A stretch of DNA of 64,000 nucleotides from Pelmatolapia mariae (lineage: Eukaryota > Chordata > Actinopteri > Cichliformes > Cichlidae), in the NCBI RefSeq assembly GCF_036321145.2, contig NC_086233.1, positions 13,127,501-13,191,500 on the forward strand, read 5' to 3'. A program made the position numbers and the translations under genes. The notes below the pieces were generated by a model that saw only the letters and a list, made by a program, of their open reading frames with translations, was not told the DNA's origin and did no database searches. Shown here one piece after another: positions 1 through 14,200 of this stretch. Within the stretch, counting starts at the first letter, position 1; each line of letters opens with the position of its first letter.

Positions 1-3000
1 CACTCCACCCAGCGGACAGTCACATTCTCTCTGAGCTGCTCATCATTAATCTTGCCACAGGGTATGTGGAAGTTTGTCTGCTCCCTGAGGGCAGAGCGAA
101 GAGATTCCATGGTCTCTGGAGGGATTTGCACCATCAACCCATCTGGTAAAAACAAAACAATTGACTAGTCTGGTCCAGCTATAACAGAATGGACATAAGT
201 ATTTCAGAGCCAACAACCAGTCACAGTACCTTCTACAATGCTGGACTTCGCAATGAAACCTGAGGAGGCTTTAAGTGCTCCATTGAACACCACAAAACTG
301 GCCCCAGTGACTGTAACAAAACACAAACCCCCAGAAGTTCATGTATGCATGGTACAACAAAATGCTTGCCTCTAATGTTTTATTTTTCAAAAATAGAGGA
401 GTATGGAGCATTGCTAAAGACACTCACCTGTCCGAGACTTCCCAGGCATGCTGTTGGCCTGGGTTTGGTAATTTCCCTCCTCATTCTGGTAACAGACCAG
501 GTGAGAGTCGGCCTCCGAGCTGAATCTTGCTCCAATGCTGATGACATGTTCATTGGATGCATTTATCACCTTCTGCACCTGAAAAATACAGAAAAATATA
601 CATTTCTGTACAACACTGCTGTGTGTCAACTTTTGCTTTATTTACTTATTATTTTTACATACATTGTTTGATTTTGGCCTGTTGTAAAGAGAATTTTAAA
701 ACGACAAGGGAATCATTTTCTGGTTGTTCATTCAAAACAGATCTTACTACACATTCTTTAACAGATAATTTATCAAGGGCTTATTAGGGGTTTTTTTTCT
801 CTAAATGGTACCTCTATCTTCAGCCTCCAAAACGTATTTTTATTTGCCAACGATGGCCCTAAAACACCACGATACAACTATATGAAACTAAGTAGCTTTG
901 ACTTGTTTCTACAAGACAATTTCTCAACATGTGTCAGGAAAATTTACGAAAGAAAGTAAAGAAAAACATATTGTACTGATCATTCAACTGATTTAATCTA
1001 CTTTGTACCCTTTTCAGTTATCCTTTGCAGGCAGCTAGAGGACGACCACAAAAACCTAATTTCTAAACCAATATGTTTCTAGAAGTTACAGAAATTTTGG
1101 GGGTTGTTTGTAGTTTGATTACCAAAAAATTAACCCAAAGCACTTGTAAATAAAGAAGTCAACATCTACTGAAACCAAGTACATGAAGCTTGGGCACCAA
1201 AACACCTGAGAAGTTATTCTTTTTTTAGTTGCAACTGTGAAAAATGACATATTCAAGCATTATCAATGTTTATCTAAATCCTAACCAGAATCTGAACAAG
1301 TTTATTTTACAAAATTAAAGGAACTCTTACCTCACTGAAGCTACTTTTGGGAATGTCAATGTAGCTGTGGCCCATCTCCATGTGGATCCTCAGGCCCTCC
1401 ACCACTGACAGGCTATACTGGTAGTTCCTTAGATCCTGGATGAGAACAGTTTATAGAATCTGAAGTCATCAAAGTGTTCTAATCAAATTTTTTCAAGTCT
1501 GCCAATAATCAGCATCACAAAAGTGTCTATGACTGTTGTCCTAATAACATTTTTGTTCAAAAACCTTTCACCAAAAGCCCAGTATAAAACAAATTAATTT
1601 TAAACTGTCAATCATCAAAATCAAAAACTACTCTGCTAGACACCCGTGAAATCTGCATTACTTAAAATGTGGCTTGAGTGGAGTTAAGAATTATGTGTAG
1701 TTTTAGCTCTAACAAAATTTTGCCAAGCTTCTCAATTATAAATAAATCTTATTTTCTTTATTGCAAAATCTTATTTTGCACTACTTACAGCCAATAAATT
1801 CATAATGGTGTGTCCTGTCTCTCGATACACTGACTGCCGAAAACGGATACTTATCAGTGTGGTGGGATACGCTGAAAAACAAAAACATTATATGTAAATA
1901 AACCATAAAAGCACAATATGTATCACTTGTCTCTATGTCTTTCTCCTACAACAGCCTAGAAGAGCAGGTTTTCTTCATTTTCAACAAATCAAAGTTTAAG
2001 ATTACTATGTTTTAATATGAAATAACACTCAGTGTTGTCATGAGCAACAAAGATTTACATACAGTTGTATTCAGCTCCAAGACGCAAAAGCAGTCTCAGT
2101 GGAAAGACTTTGGCCCAGGGCACCTCCAGTTTCTGAATGAGCAGGCCAAACAAGAATGGCTGTGAAGGGAGAGTGAGGCCGTCTAGAGACTGGCAGGTGG
2201 GAGAGAAGAATACCATCCCAGCATGATCCTTACTGCCCAAGAAACTACTTGTAAAAGTCACATTATCCAGCTCCTCCACAAACCTCCCTGTAACACAAGA
2301 TGATGATTCTGTTATCCTTTATAAGCTAAAGGTGTAGTTATTAAAAGTTGCAAAGGCAGGCTGAAGGCAGGTATTACCTTTTTGGGCATCCTGGTAAATG
2401 CTGAGATATATGGTAAAGAGGTCTTTGGGAAGAGTTTTTTCTTGAGGCAAACACTCCAACAGAAATACCAACTCTTTCTGTCCCAGAGCCTGCAGCCCAT
2501 TAGAGCCAAAACACCAGCATTCCCTGCCAGAGTCTGGAAGATAAAGCACACAAGAGTTAATACATTGGAAGGCATGTGAGGATTCACAAGATTTGAAAGA
2601 GGAAATATGAGATACACTACCAGTCAAAAGTTTGGACACACATTCTTGTTTAATGTTTTTTTCTTTATTTCTACTGTTTGCTACATTGTAGATACATACT
2701 AAAGACATCAAATATATGACGGAAGATATCTGGAATTATGTAGCAAAAAAATAATTTAAAAAAAGATAAATAACTCTAAATATGTTTTATATTTTACATT
2801 TCTGAGAATAGCCACACTTTGCTTTGTTGACAGCGCTGCCAATCCTTGGTCTTCTCTCAATGAGCTTCATGATGTAGTCACCTGAAATGGTTTTCACTTC
2901 AAAGGTGTGCCTTGTCAGGTTCATTTGGCCTCCACAGTCACCTGATCTGAACCCAATGGAGATGGTTTGGGATGAGATGGACCACAGAGTGAAGGGAAAA

Positions 3001-5217
3001 GGGCCAGCAAATGCTGAGCATCTCTGGGAACTCCTTCAAGACTGCATAAAACCATTTCAGGTGACTACCTCATGAAGCTCATGGAGAGAATGCCATGACT
3101 GTGCAAAACAGTAATCAAAGCAAAAGATGACTATTTTGAATAATCTAAAACATAAAACATGTTTTGAGTTATTTCACACTTTTTAGTGTACTACATAATT
3201 CCATATTTGTTCATTCATATTTCACTTACATGTCACCAGTTTGACATTGACTAGCAGGTTGGCATTAAGAATGAATGTCAGAGGACGGGGTCCGCCTTCT
3301 TCTAGTAAGTGCAGAATCTGACATGGAGCAGGATTCTCCTCAACTAAAACATCTAAACAGAAAACACAGCAGAGCGATTATTAAAGCATTTCGCATAAAA
3401 GCCAGTGTGAGACTTACATTTGACTCTGATCCAAGCACAACAGAAAGACATAAGATGTCCAGATGTGCAAAAATAAACCAAGAGATTCATGTCTAAAACA
3501 CACCTCCTCCTTCGTCCTCTCCAGTGGCAATGAGCAGTGGAGGCAGCTCGTCTTCATTGTCTGGCAGCAGACTGGGAAACCTGTTCACTGAAGAACCAAT
3601 TCCACAAAGCAACGCGAAATCCCAGGGTCCAGACACTGGGCGGCAAACTACCTCTGCTGCCACAGCAGCCTCAGGGGAAGACGCACTGTTAACTCCGGTC
3701 TCTGCCCCAGGTAAGCCAGGCTGAAATAAGAATGTCACTTCATGTAATACCATCGTCAATGGACTAATTTTTATTGTCCTTTTTTTTTTTTTAATTTCTA
3801 TTTATTGTTTATCTAATTGTCTATTTTAGTGTAGCAGTACTAGAAAATGCCAGGTTGCCAAGTAGCACATAAATCAGCTGCTTCTCAAGAGTTTCTCATC
3901 ATGTGTATGAACGTCAACTTGACCATGTTGGACAGCAGCTGGCAGCACTTGTTTTCAATTTATGAAAGAGTTTCTAGGAACTCTGGCCCTGATATTTGAC
4001 ATGGATATATGGAGCAGAAGGGCCAGCGACCTTAGCTGCAGTTCAATACACTGGGAGTGGAGTCTGTGGGACCACAGAATGAGAAACCCAAGTTAGCCGG
4101 GACTAGTTGGTCAGTAGTGACTGAACCTTCAAGACAGATGGGCATGTTGACTATAATATTGACTATTAAATGAGTGTAGGTATTTACAGTGTATTTATAC
4201 CAAGCCTGGTGAAGCTTGGTAATTACCTTAAAAACGTTTTTGATAAAAAAAACAAGGGATCAGTAATTTGAGCCATTTGTTGAGTTATAAACAGGGGTGT
4301 ACATAAGTGGTCCGCAGGTGCGGGTTCGCTGTCAAAATAAAAGACGCGCACCAGATAAGAAGTTGCAACGCGTGTTTGGGTACATAAGATTTTCTGGAGG
4401 AGGACAGACATTTGTTTAGAACTCTTAAAGATGTCGAAGAAGCAAGCTCCTTTAAGCAATTACATTGGTGTTCCTCCATCTCCAAAGAAATGTCCAAAGG
4501 AGTCCAAACCGCAAAAGAAGCGCGTATTCTCGGAAAAGTGGTTGCAGGAGGTGAGCTGGCTTCAACCAAATGATGAACGCACAGAGATGTGGTGCAGAAT
4601 ATGCCGTGAAAATCCCACTCTAGCGGACAAAAACAGTGCCTTTTATATGTACGCAAACGCGCGTTGCAACTTCTTGTCTGGTGCGCGTCTTTTATTTTGA
4701 CAGTGAATGCGCACCCCTGGTTATAAAGTTCTAAAAAGGTGGGATCCTGATAGATGAGCTATGAGGATGATTGCCTTACTGTTGTCTCATCTGGGGTGAC
4801 ACCACTGAACTCTTGGGAGCTCCTGCGGCTCATCACAGACAGCTTGGCGGTGTCTGCCACCTCTCCATTGGGTAAGATACCATCAGCAAACCACACGCGC
4901 TTTTGCTCACGAGGACAACCTGATAACACAGAAAAAGGAAGTGTCTTCAGGGGTACAGTTAAGGAAAACAAGTGAAAGGTAAAGCAGACTGTGTAAGAAT
5001 AACCTTACCGTCATTGCTTGGGTGTTTAAGAACAGACACAGGCACCATGACAGTAGGTGGTGGGGAGTTTAGAGTACCAGCAGCACGGGCCTGCTGTAAA
5101 GGGGGGATTGTGCTGCAGTATTCAGATGGGACATTTGGGTTTGGGCTAGGACCTGTAGGACTCATCATCCGTTCCAGAGCCTGGGCTACAACAGAAGGAT
5201 GCTGTTAGAAGCATGTT

Positions 5218-5252
<35 letters not shown>

Positions 5253-8200
5253 TGTTAACTCGAGTCTAAAAGGCTAGTTACCTGACTCATTTAGATGTAG
5301 AGACTAGTTTCTTGAATATGAATGTCTGAATGTCTGTGAAATGGTGGCAAACTAATCTGAGGTTTTATTTAGATTTTCAAGTCCTCTTTAGAGTAAACTA
5401 AACTTCAGTGGTCAAATGATTTTTCGTTATTAAAGTTTATTGTATTTCTGGAGAACTAATTAAAGGCTGTGCCTTTTGAAACATGCTGGTTTTAGTAGTA
5501 AGGCACAACTTTTATTTTGAATGCAATCCAGCAACTGCTTGCAGTTGGAGAGCATACATTTCTCCCAAGTGGCCCAGTTTACAGGTTTGTATGACTGAGG
5601 CCTATAAGGCCCACTCAGCCTAAATTTGTCCCCTGCTACGAAGAACCAGGATATTTCTTTTTCCTTTAAAAAAAAAAAACTACAATTAATCTACAATTAA
5701 TTAATGGTTGTAACAAAAATTAAAACAACGTTTAAAAAAAGCATACAGAAGATAAAAGGGGGGACATGTCTACTGCAATGGCTACAAGATTGTGAATAAT
5801 TTTCCTGTAATTAATAAGTTGTGTTTAGAAAGTGCAAGTGGTGGAGAACAAAGGAGAGCACTGCAACATATTATTATTATAGCTATATTTCATTGGTTTA
5901 ATTAAAAAGGACTTCCACTTTCTGTGGTTCTGTTACAGATTTGGAAAATAAGTGAGGACACTGGAGAAGGAAAAAAAAATTAGACAAGAATCTCTATCAG
6001 TAAGTTTTTTCAGAGAAGCCTGTTGAAAAAAAGCTGGACAGTATATTAGCAGCATCTGACCAATAATGGACTAACACAGATATATATATATCTAAATGCG
6101 TCTAAATGCAGTTTAAATATTGAATTTGTCAAGTATATAATATTCACACAGACTTCCACTGCAGGAATTTTAATTAAAAAAATCCTGACAAATAACAAAA
6201 CGCCTCTCAAATTAGTTCTCTTACAGATGGACATCGACTCCATTGTACTGGACTGCAGCTGGTAGCCCTCCTTCTGTAATGCTGCCTCGGTGATTGTGTT
6301 GTTATGGAACATGAACCACTTTTCACCTGCTCCACATTCCCTTAAGTGTGGCTCTCTAGCTATCATTACCAGCTGCAGTCCAAGATGGTGGAGTTGGAGT
6401 CCCTCTTAATGCAGCAGGAGAAGCAGGTGAGAGTGCCGCTACACGTTTCCTCTAGCTCACTGACTAAAAGAATAAAATTGGTGGCAGCCAGTGGTACCCT
6501 TAAGCCGATACACCGATGGTATCAGTTTCAAAATCCTACGTTCTCAAACTATCACATTCACAAGATGTTCACAAAATGTGACCTCTATCCTTGATCACGA
6601 GGTCAATTTTTAGGATGTACACTTATATATACACACGTATAAATTTGAAACTCCTTCTTGCCTTGTTCTCAAGTTTCTGTACTCATAAAGTTCAGTGTTG
6701 GGGTGTAGGACTGTAGCCTACATCAGCATAACAGCTTTTCTAAAGCTGTTCCAGTTGGATATTGGTTTAGTCCCCAACATTGCTATAAGATGAGTTATTA
6801 CTTTCAGGAAAACTGGCTATAATGGAGAGGCTTTCAGAGCAGCTTTTCTCAGCGCTGCTGATCAAGCAATTATGTCGTATTATATTGATTATGTATCACA
6901 TAGCTTTACTTATCCAGTATGTAATGACAGCAACAACAATGTCGCTTTCAAAAACACAGGAATGCAACCACAGCAGATTGAAACATTACAAAGATATTAT
7001 GGTTATTTAGACCCTTGTTTCTATATTTTCTTTTAAGTAATTCAGTTAGTATCAATAATTCAATTAGTATCAATGCAAGAACAGTTATTCACCTTGCTGT
7101 GCAACGAAAGGATGACATGGCAGAAAAAAAGTCAACCAAGGCTTAAGGCTATTTACTGACCCCATTTTCAGTGCAACGGTAACATAACCAAATATATTAC
7201 TTAAAATGGAGACAAAACACTGATTTGCAATATATGCACACATTCTAAACTCAAACAATCCAGCACAGCAGCAGTACAAAGTTTCCAACATTTTATTCAT
7301 TACAAGTAAGAAGCACCTTACCTCATCTCCTCCTCAACTAAAACACAATTAATCCACATTACGACAAATCTCTCTTGCCAACCGACATCAGACCAGTCCT
7401 CACAGCTTTTCTGAAGCGGCTCCTCTTGTAAATAATAACAGGCTATTAGCTGTAGGCTGAGGTGTATGCAGTAAGCCTCGTATACTGATGTCAGTGAGGG
7501 AGAGGAAAGCAAGAGAGGGGAGGAGAGGAGGAGCTGTGTGAGGGAGAGAAGAGAAGGATTGCAACACACTGCCCGAGCATCCAAAAGCCACTAAAGTGGA
7601 CCATCTCCTCCTTAATTTAGACAGCATGTGAGCATCACATGTCCACTGCACTCGGTGGTCCTGTACTACATAGACTCACAAGCTCAAGGACAAGTAATAG
7701 TGTCCTGTTATCACTTGCCTCTGCATTCAACTCCCATCTCCCATCTCTCTCCATATTACTGCTGCAGTCCAGCTAAAAAAAAAGGTGCCTATTTCCACGT
7801 CTTTTATTGTTACCAAGATGGTGAGCTCAGGGAGAGTTAAAGAAAATGTTTTTCCCAGTCTCCAAAACAGCATCACTTAATCCTGTAATCACTATTAAAC
7901 CTTTACTGGAAAAAGTAAACGAAACTACCTGATCAACAAGCTCCGGCATGAGGAAATGCTAACTTTGTAACTGTTCCAATCCACCGTTGTTTGTTTTACA
8001 CAGCGAAAAATTAACTGTTAACTTAGTCTGATGTTTAAATTAGGTAGCCTATTGAAGGCTGACTGCGGCAGCTATACCACTCTCTATTGCACTGATACTT
8101 GGAGCAAGCAGGAGTAAATCTAAAGAGGGGCATAAGGTGTACTAGACCATATTTATTTCAAGGCTTTCATAATATTATTCAGCTCATTGCAAGCACCTGC

Positions 8201-11200
8201 CTAGACAGCATGATAACACTAAGCTAGCCAAGAACCCAGAGTGATGTTGAATGCACACGCCAGCCTAGCAGCCAGACCGTAAACTTCAGGTAACAAATGG
8301 ATGAGCAGTCAGGCTGCAGCCTTTGTTTCTACCTGTTCATGTTTATACAGTAGAATCACTGAAGAAGAAACTTCAGAAATATGTTAATGTGTAAATTGAT
8401 TTACAATGCCCAAAATTTAGGATTCTTATCTTTGCTTTGTGCCCGAGCTTTGTGTTCCTACCTAAATACTAAAGGAAAGATTGTATGTGTTTTCATTAGG
8501 ATAGAAATGGGGCTGGGTATTGATTTTGATTTCTATAATCGATTCAATTCCAATTCACAAGGTCCCTTGCAAGGTCGATTCGATTCAATTTTGACTCAGT
8601 CAGAAATATTATAATTCTGATCATTTATCAGTATATATCCATATTTTTATATCTATGTATAAAAACAAAGCTGACACTTGTGAGACTTCATCAGAGGTGT
8701 AAGCATCACGACAGATGCCTTTGTGTAACTGAGGACAAAACACAAAGCATGAAGGAGATTTTCCTGGCCTATCTTTTTATAGCAGATAACCACCTTAAAA
8801 ATATACTGCAGTAGATCAAAAACCATGAATCAACATAAGAACATTACCTGATGCTGCTTAAGTGAAGCAGAGCAAAGTTACAGAGGTTTTATTAAAGACA
8901 CAGCTAAGCAATAATTTGTAAAAGTTTAAATTTCTCCAGTACTGAACAGCAGAAATTAGGTTTTCTTGTCGGTGGAAAACTTTTGTTTTCCACCTGTTTT
9001 TCTTCAATGCAGCCACCACATCTTCCTTTAAACGTTTACAGACAAACTCACTCATTCATTAGCATAGTTGAACACACAGACACACATGCACAAAAACACA
9101 CACACCAAATCTACAAAACCATCAGAACTCATTTTCCCTTCTACTAATGTAAGAAACACAACCCACTGTTAAAATGCAAACAATGTTAGATTTAAGTACG
9201 TTCAAACTTCATTCAACTTTAACTCTAAACAGGGCTCGCAAAATCGCTAGCCCCGGGACGTCGGGCTACCAAAATCTATCTCTGCCTTGCCCGTCGGGCT
9301 ATCATAGGAAGGAAAAATATATGCCAATGCTTTTGCATTCTTTCGGAAATGTAGCTGGGCAATTATGTCATTGGCATCGGTGAGCCACTGTCAATATGTG
9401 ACATATTGAAATCGCATTTGAATTTGCGCTTGTTTTTTGCTTTCACTTTGCAATCGCGCGAACTGTGTATAGAGAGCGACAGTACTGATTGGTGAGTGAC
9501 GATAATTTGCGCACCAATTCCTCTGACATCATCTTATCAATCGTTGGCTTACTATGCAAACATGACAAGTGAAATCTCCCGCAGCAAGCTTAAACATGTG
9601 AGAGGTTGATCGCGCAGAGAATCGCTGAGCGTTATGTGAGTGCGTGTGTAAAAGCAGCAGGATATATATTTTAGTTCTGCTGAGCCAAATAAGACAGGTC
9701 AGGGTGAAGAAGTGACAGCCAAAGAAAAGCTTACCACAAAACGGAAAAGTTAAAGACAAATCAGACTATAAGGCAAAAAGAAAGTGCAGCTTTATGGTTT
9801 CATGGACAAAAGAATTTCTGTGGCTGCAATATGACAAGCTAAATAACCAGGGGTGCACATAAGTGGTCCGCAGGTGCGCATTCGCTGTCAAAATAAAAAA
9901 CGCGCACCAGATAAGAAGTTGCAATGCGTGTTTGCGTACATAAGATTTTCTGGAGGAGGACAGACATTTGTTTAGAACTCTTAAAGATGTCGAAGAAGCA
10001 AGCTCCTTTAAGCAATTACTTTGGTGTTCCTCCACCTCCAAAGAAATGTCAGAAGGAGTCCGAACCACAAAAGAAGCGCGTATTCTCGGAAAAGTGGTTG
10101 CAGGAGGTGAGCTGGCTTCAAACAAATGATGAATGCAAAGAGATTTGGTGCAGAATGTGCCGTGAAAATCCCACTCTAGCGGACAAAAACAGTGCCTTTT
10201 ATATGGACGCAAACGCGCGTTGCAACTTCTTATCTGGTGCGCGTCTTTTATTTTGACAGCGAATGCGCACATGCGGACCACTTATGTGCACCGGTGTAAA
10301 TAACATAATGTTCTGCCGGGTGTGTTGTTGGTTTCCCTCGATTTCTGAGTCGACAAGTGCCTTTCTTACTGGGACCAGTAATTTTAAGAAAGGCCCCCAT
10401 TAGAACTAGGGCTGTGCGATATGACCAAAATCTCATATCCCGATATTAAGACATCTATCTTCCCGATAACGATATAAATCACAAAATGTAACACTTTCTG
10501 TAAATTCTGTGAATCTCGGGCAGCTCGACTTGTGTGAAGTGTTTCCAGCTGGGCGTCACGTACCTGGAGTCGAGTGTTTTAACTCATGCATGAAACTATA
10601 CATTTTTAGACATAACAGCCGCTGTTTTCTTTGTATTTATTACACAGCGTGCTGTGGGGAAAAGCCTGTTCTAACGTTTGAGTCTATAAGGTTTATTTTT
10701 TAGCACCCGGTGGCTCTTTTTTGCTTTTCAACCGTGAACACTATGCACATTTCACGTGATTCAGTTTATTTTGAAAAGTCTCAACAGGATCCTGAGTTGT
10801 ATTGTGAAAGGTTTATGTGGAACAAGCGGACACGCAGTGGTTTTACCGTCGTTGTTGCTAACGACAACGCATAAAAACAAATGCTTGTCTGTCTGTAGTG
10901 TGGTTATATTAAATATAAGAGAAAGAGAGAACTTTAAGAAATTAATATAGCCACTACAGTGACCATCAAAACGATGAAAAAAAATATTGCCGTAAACACT
11001 TTATTTTGCGACACCACGAAACAAACGATAGCGTAAAATGAAACGATAGATCTTTTTATATCGCCATCCGATATATATCATTATATGAACAGCCCTAATT
11101 AGAACCCATGAGAAATGCAAGAAATGCATTATTGCTCAGTCCGCAAATAACATACTAAAAATCAACCTGAAAAATCTGTTTAGAACAGCGTACTGTGTTG

Positions 11201-14200
11201 CAAAGAGTGAACTACCACTGGCAAAATTTAGCATCTTTGCAAACTTCAAAAAGCAAATGGCCTAGATCTTGGTTCCACTTGCCTCTTACCCGTGACTTTA
11301 GTGGAAATTTCAAATTCAGGATCTGAGACAGGCTGATTCATGTTCTACACAGTTCTTACAAGTTCATAGAAATTTCTGTTCAATTAGAACCAAGTATTTG
11401 AGTTGATGATTGTAATTTTTATACAATGTTGTAATTTGTGTTTCAACAATTTTTTAATTAATGTTTTGTTACAATATTATACTTTAATGTATAATATTGT
11501 AACGGAAACAAAACAGGAAACAAAACATAAAAAATTGCTCCCTTTTTTATTCGGGCTACTTAAATTTATTTTGGGCTACCAAAAACTGAAGAGTCCCTGC
11601 CCGAAGGGCTACCAGGGATTTTGAAATTTTGCGAGCCCTGCTAAAAGTTTTGACTCCAAAACAGGCATTTAAAGAAATGTGAGGAAACTATAAAGGCCAG
11701 CTCAAATGCTCTAACTTTCTCATGCCCTGAAACTGGTCTTCACAAAAGGACAAATAATATTTTTATTGTCTTTATTTATTGTATTTTATTTACTTTCTTT
11801 GTTTTCATAATACAGTTTAATCTCATTACTCACTCATGTTTGGATGAGCAGTTAAATCATTTACTGCCCTCTGCCACCCCTGGAGGCTATTGCCAACTCC
11901 TTCTGTCTCAATTTCTCACCAGGGCCATCACAGGTGACCCCTTGCACCCCGCCCACCACCTGTTTGACTCGCTATATAATCATGTATTTTATAATGGTAC
12001 AACATATGGGGATCTTAATAAAGGCATACAAATAAACCAAACAAGAACCTTACCTCTGTGAATGGTGTCAAAGCAGAGGACACATACACGAGCCTCTTTC
12101 TCCAGGTACTTCAGTTTACACTTCCTGTTGCAGCACACAGCACAGTAAACCTGCCACAGAGGAGAGAGGATGACATTGACGGCATAGATACGCTACACAG
12201 CAATCTGCATGGACAGTAAATTCACGTCTGGAAGAAAACAACAATTAACAGGATGTTGAAATGTGTTTGTCTATCTGGTCCTTCAAACAGCATAAGATTG
12301 TGCTATAAACAATAGTAGAACCTAATCATGTCTGATTTAATAAGAGGCCTTTGAGGGACTTAACTCAGCACAGACCTATAGAAGAGCTGAAAAAAGAACT
12401 GCTGACTCATGCTCTCTGCTTACATCAATTCACTGTGCTATATTTGGTCCTCACTTCATCAGAAATTTTACCCTTACATGCTAAAAACTTCCAGAAATAC
12501 CTTTAATTACACAAGAAGAAAAACAGGCAATGCAAAACAGGCATTTATAAGAAGCTCATTAGGTAATCACTTCTATGGTGAAATCCATAAGATTTACATT
12601 TATTTATCAGAGTCACTGTTGGGATCTAGATTTTTATGATGGATGCTTTTCACAGTTTTCAGAATTTTTTTGTATAAAGTAATCAGGAAAAATCTGATTA
12701 TTCAACAGTGAACTCTGCATTTCTGAGTCAATTAACTGTTTAATTGTAAAGCTGGGCATACACTGTGTGATTTTTGGCCCATTTTGAGCATATTTTTCAG
12801 TTGTGCGACCATTTTGGGGATCGGCCCAAGTTTCGCCTTAATTGTGTGTCGTGCATCGTGGAGTATACATGGGGTAACGAGAAGCGATTAACACCTCACG
12901 AATAGCTACCGATCATCAATCGTATGCTCGCAAGGAAATCAAACCTGTTTGAAATCCTGTTGGCCCTTGTGAGGTTGTCAACGCAGCCTCTCACACTGCG
13001 CATGCGCAAACAGAAATGGAAGTGGAAAGACGTGTCCAGATCACACGCTGCACTGCCAAACTGCAAGATCTGCTACTCCAAGTGATAGAGGCATAACTTG
13101 TAGAACTTTATCATGACTGCACCAACCGTGAAAAGAGTTGGATGGACATTGCTGCTCAAATGCAGCTGCCTGGTCAATGTTTTTCATAAGCAATTTAGCA
13201 AAGTTGATGGTGGTGGAGGTGTGTGTGTCTGTGTGAGTAAAGACAGAGAGGGAGAGCAAGAGACAGATTTAGTGTTATAAGTTTCATGTTATGGACGCAC
13301 AGTGTGAGCACTCAGGTCGCATCAGAGCATCGGGCCATATAGTGTGAGACCATGCATCATGACCGACGAACCTCTAGCCCCTGCGATTCAATTGTACAGT
13401 TTGAGCAGGAGATGAATAACACGACTGAAAAAAAACGCACAATGTATGCCCAGCTTAACGGCATTAAACTGTTTAAGTTTTTCTTACAAATGACATTTTT
13501 AATCTCAATGAGATATTTACCTGGATAAATAAAGGAATAATAATTATGTGAAACAACAGCTGTATTGCTTTATTATGTAGCACTCTTTGCACTTGCATTT
13601 AACAAAGCTACCGAAGTCAGGTAAATGCTGTGTGGCTAGTAGCTGACTAATTAGACTTTGCTTGGCTATTACTGCAGAAGCTGGCTTCTTTCAGCTGCTA
13701 TTTGCAAGGGGTTGCCACAGTGAATAGATCTGCATGTCTGAACTTGCATAAATTTTAGGCCAAATGCCCTTCCTGACGCAACCCTTCCAGGGATTTGCAT
13801 CACCTCCCAGTTTTGAAAGTGATACCTTCACATGCTAGGCACTGGTGTTCCCTTTCAGTTGATTCACTCGGTACAACACCTAAGTATGGGATATCACGCC
13901 CTTGCGTGTCCTGGCTGAAGAAACCTTTATTCACGCCTTTAAGGCAGATGACGTGTGATGACATGCGCACGGACCCGCCTGCACATATAGCCGCTGTCAT
14001 CACAGTCATGCCTCAGTTCTTACGCTCTTCACCTCGCTGAGAACACCTCTGCTGAGTTGGGCTAGCTTGCTGCTACTAGTTAGCTCCACTGTCTGCCGAC
14101 TTGAACTTAGCTTAACTGCCCCTGTTGGTGTCAACCTCCACCACGCAGTTGGTGCATAGGCTGCCCGCGGAGCGCTAATTTCGAGTTTTCCTGTGCAGCG

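Larger units (their letters stand above)
9230..11640. mobile_element. Outer hAT-like element hosting two younger insertions
   Basis: Left end CAGGGCTCGCAAAATCGCTAG and right end TTTTGCGAGCCCTG are inverted complements; GGGCTACC repeats recur near both ends. Removing the nested copies at 9848-10296 and 10407-11097, with their duplications, leaves about 1.25 kb. No transposase is readable. Flanks CTCTAAA and CTAAAAG are only loosely similar, so the target duplication has decayed. Confidence 0.7.
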
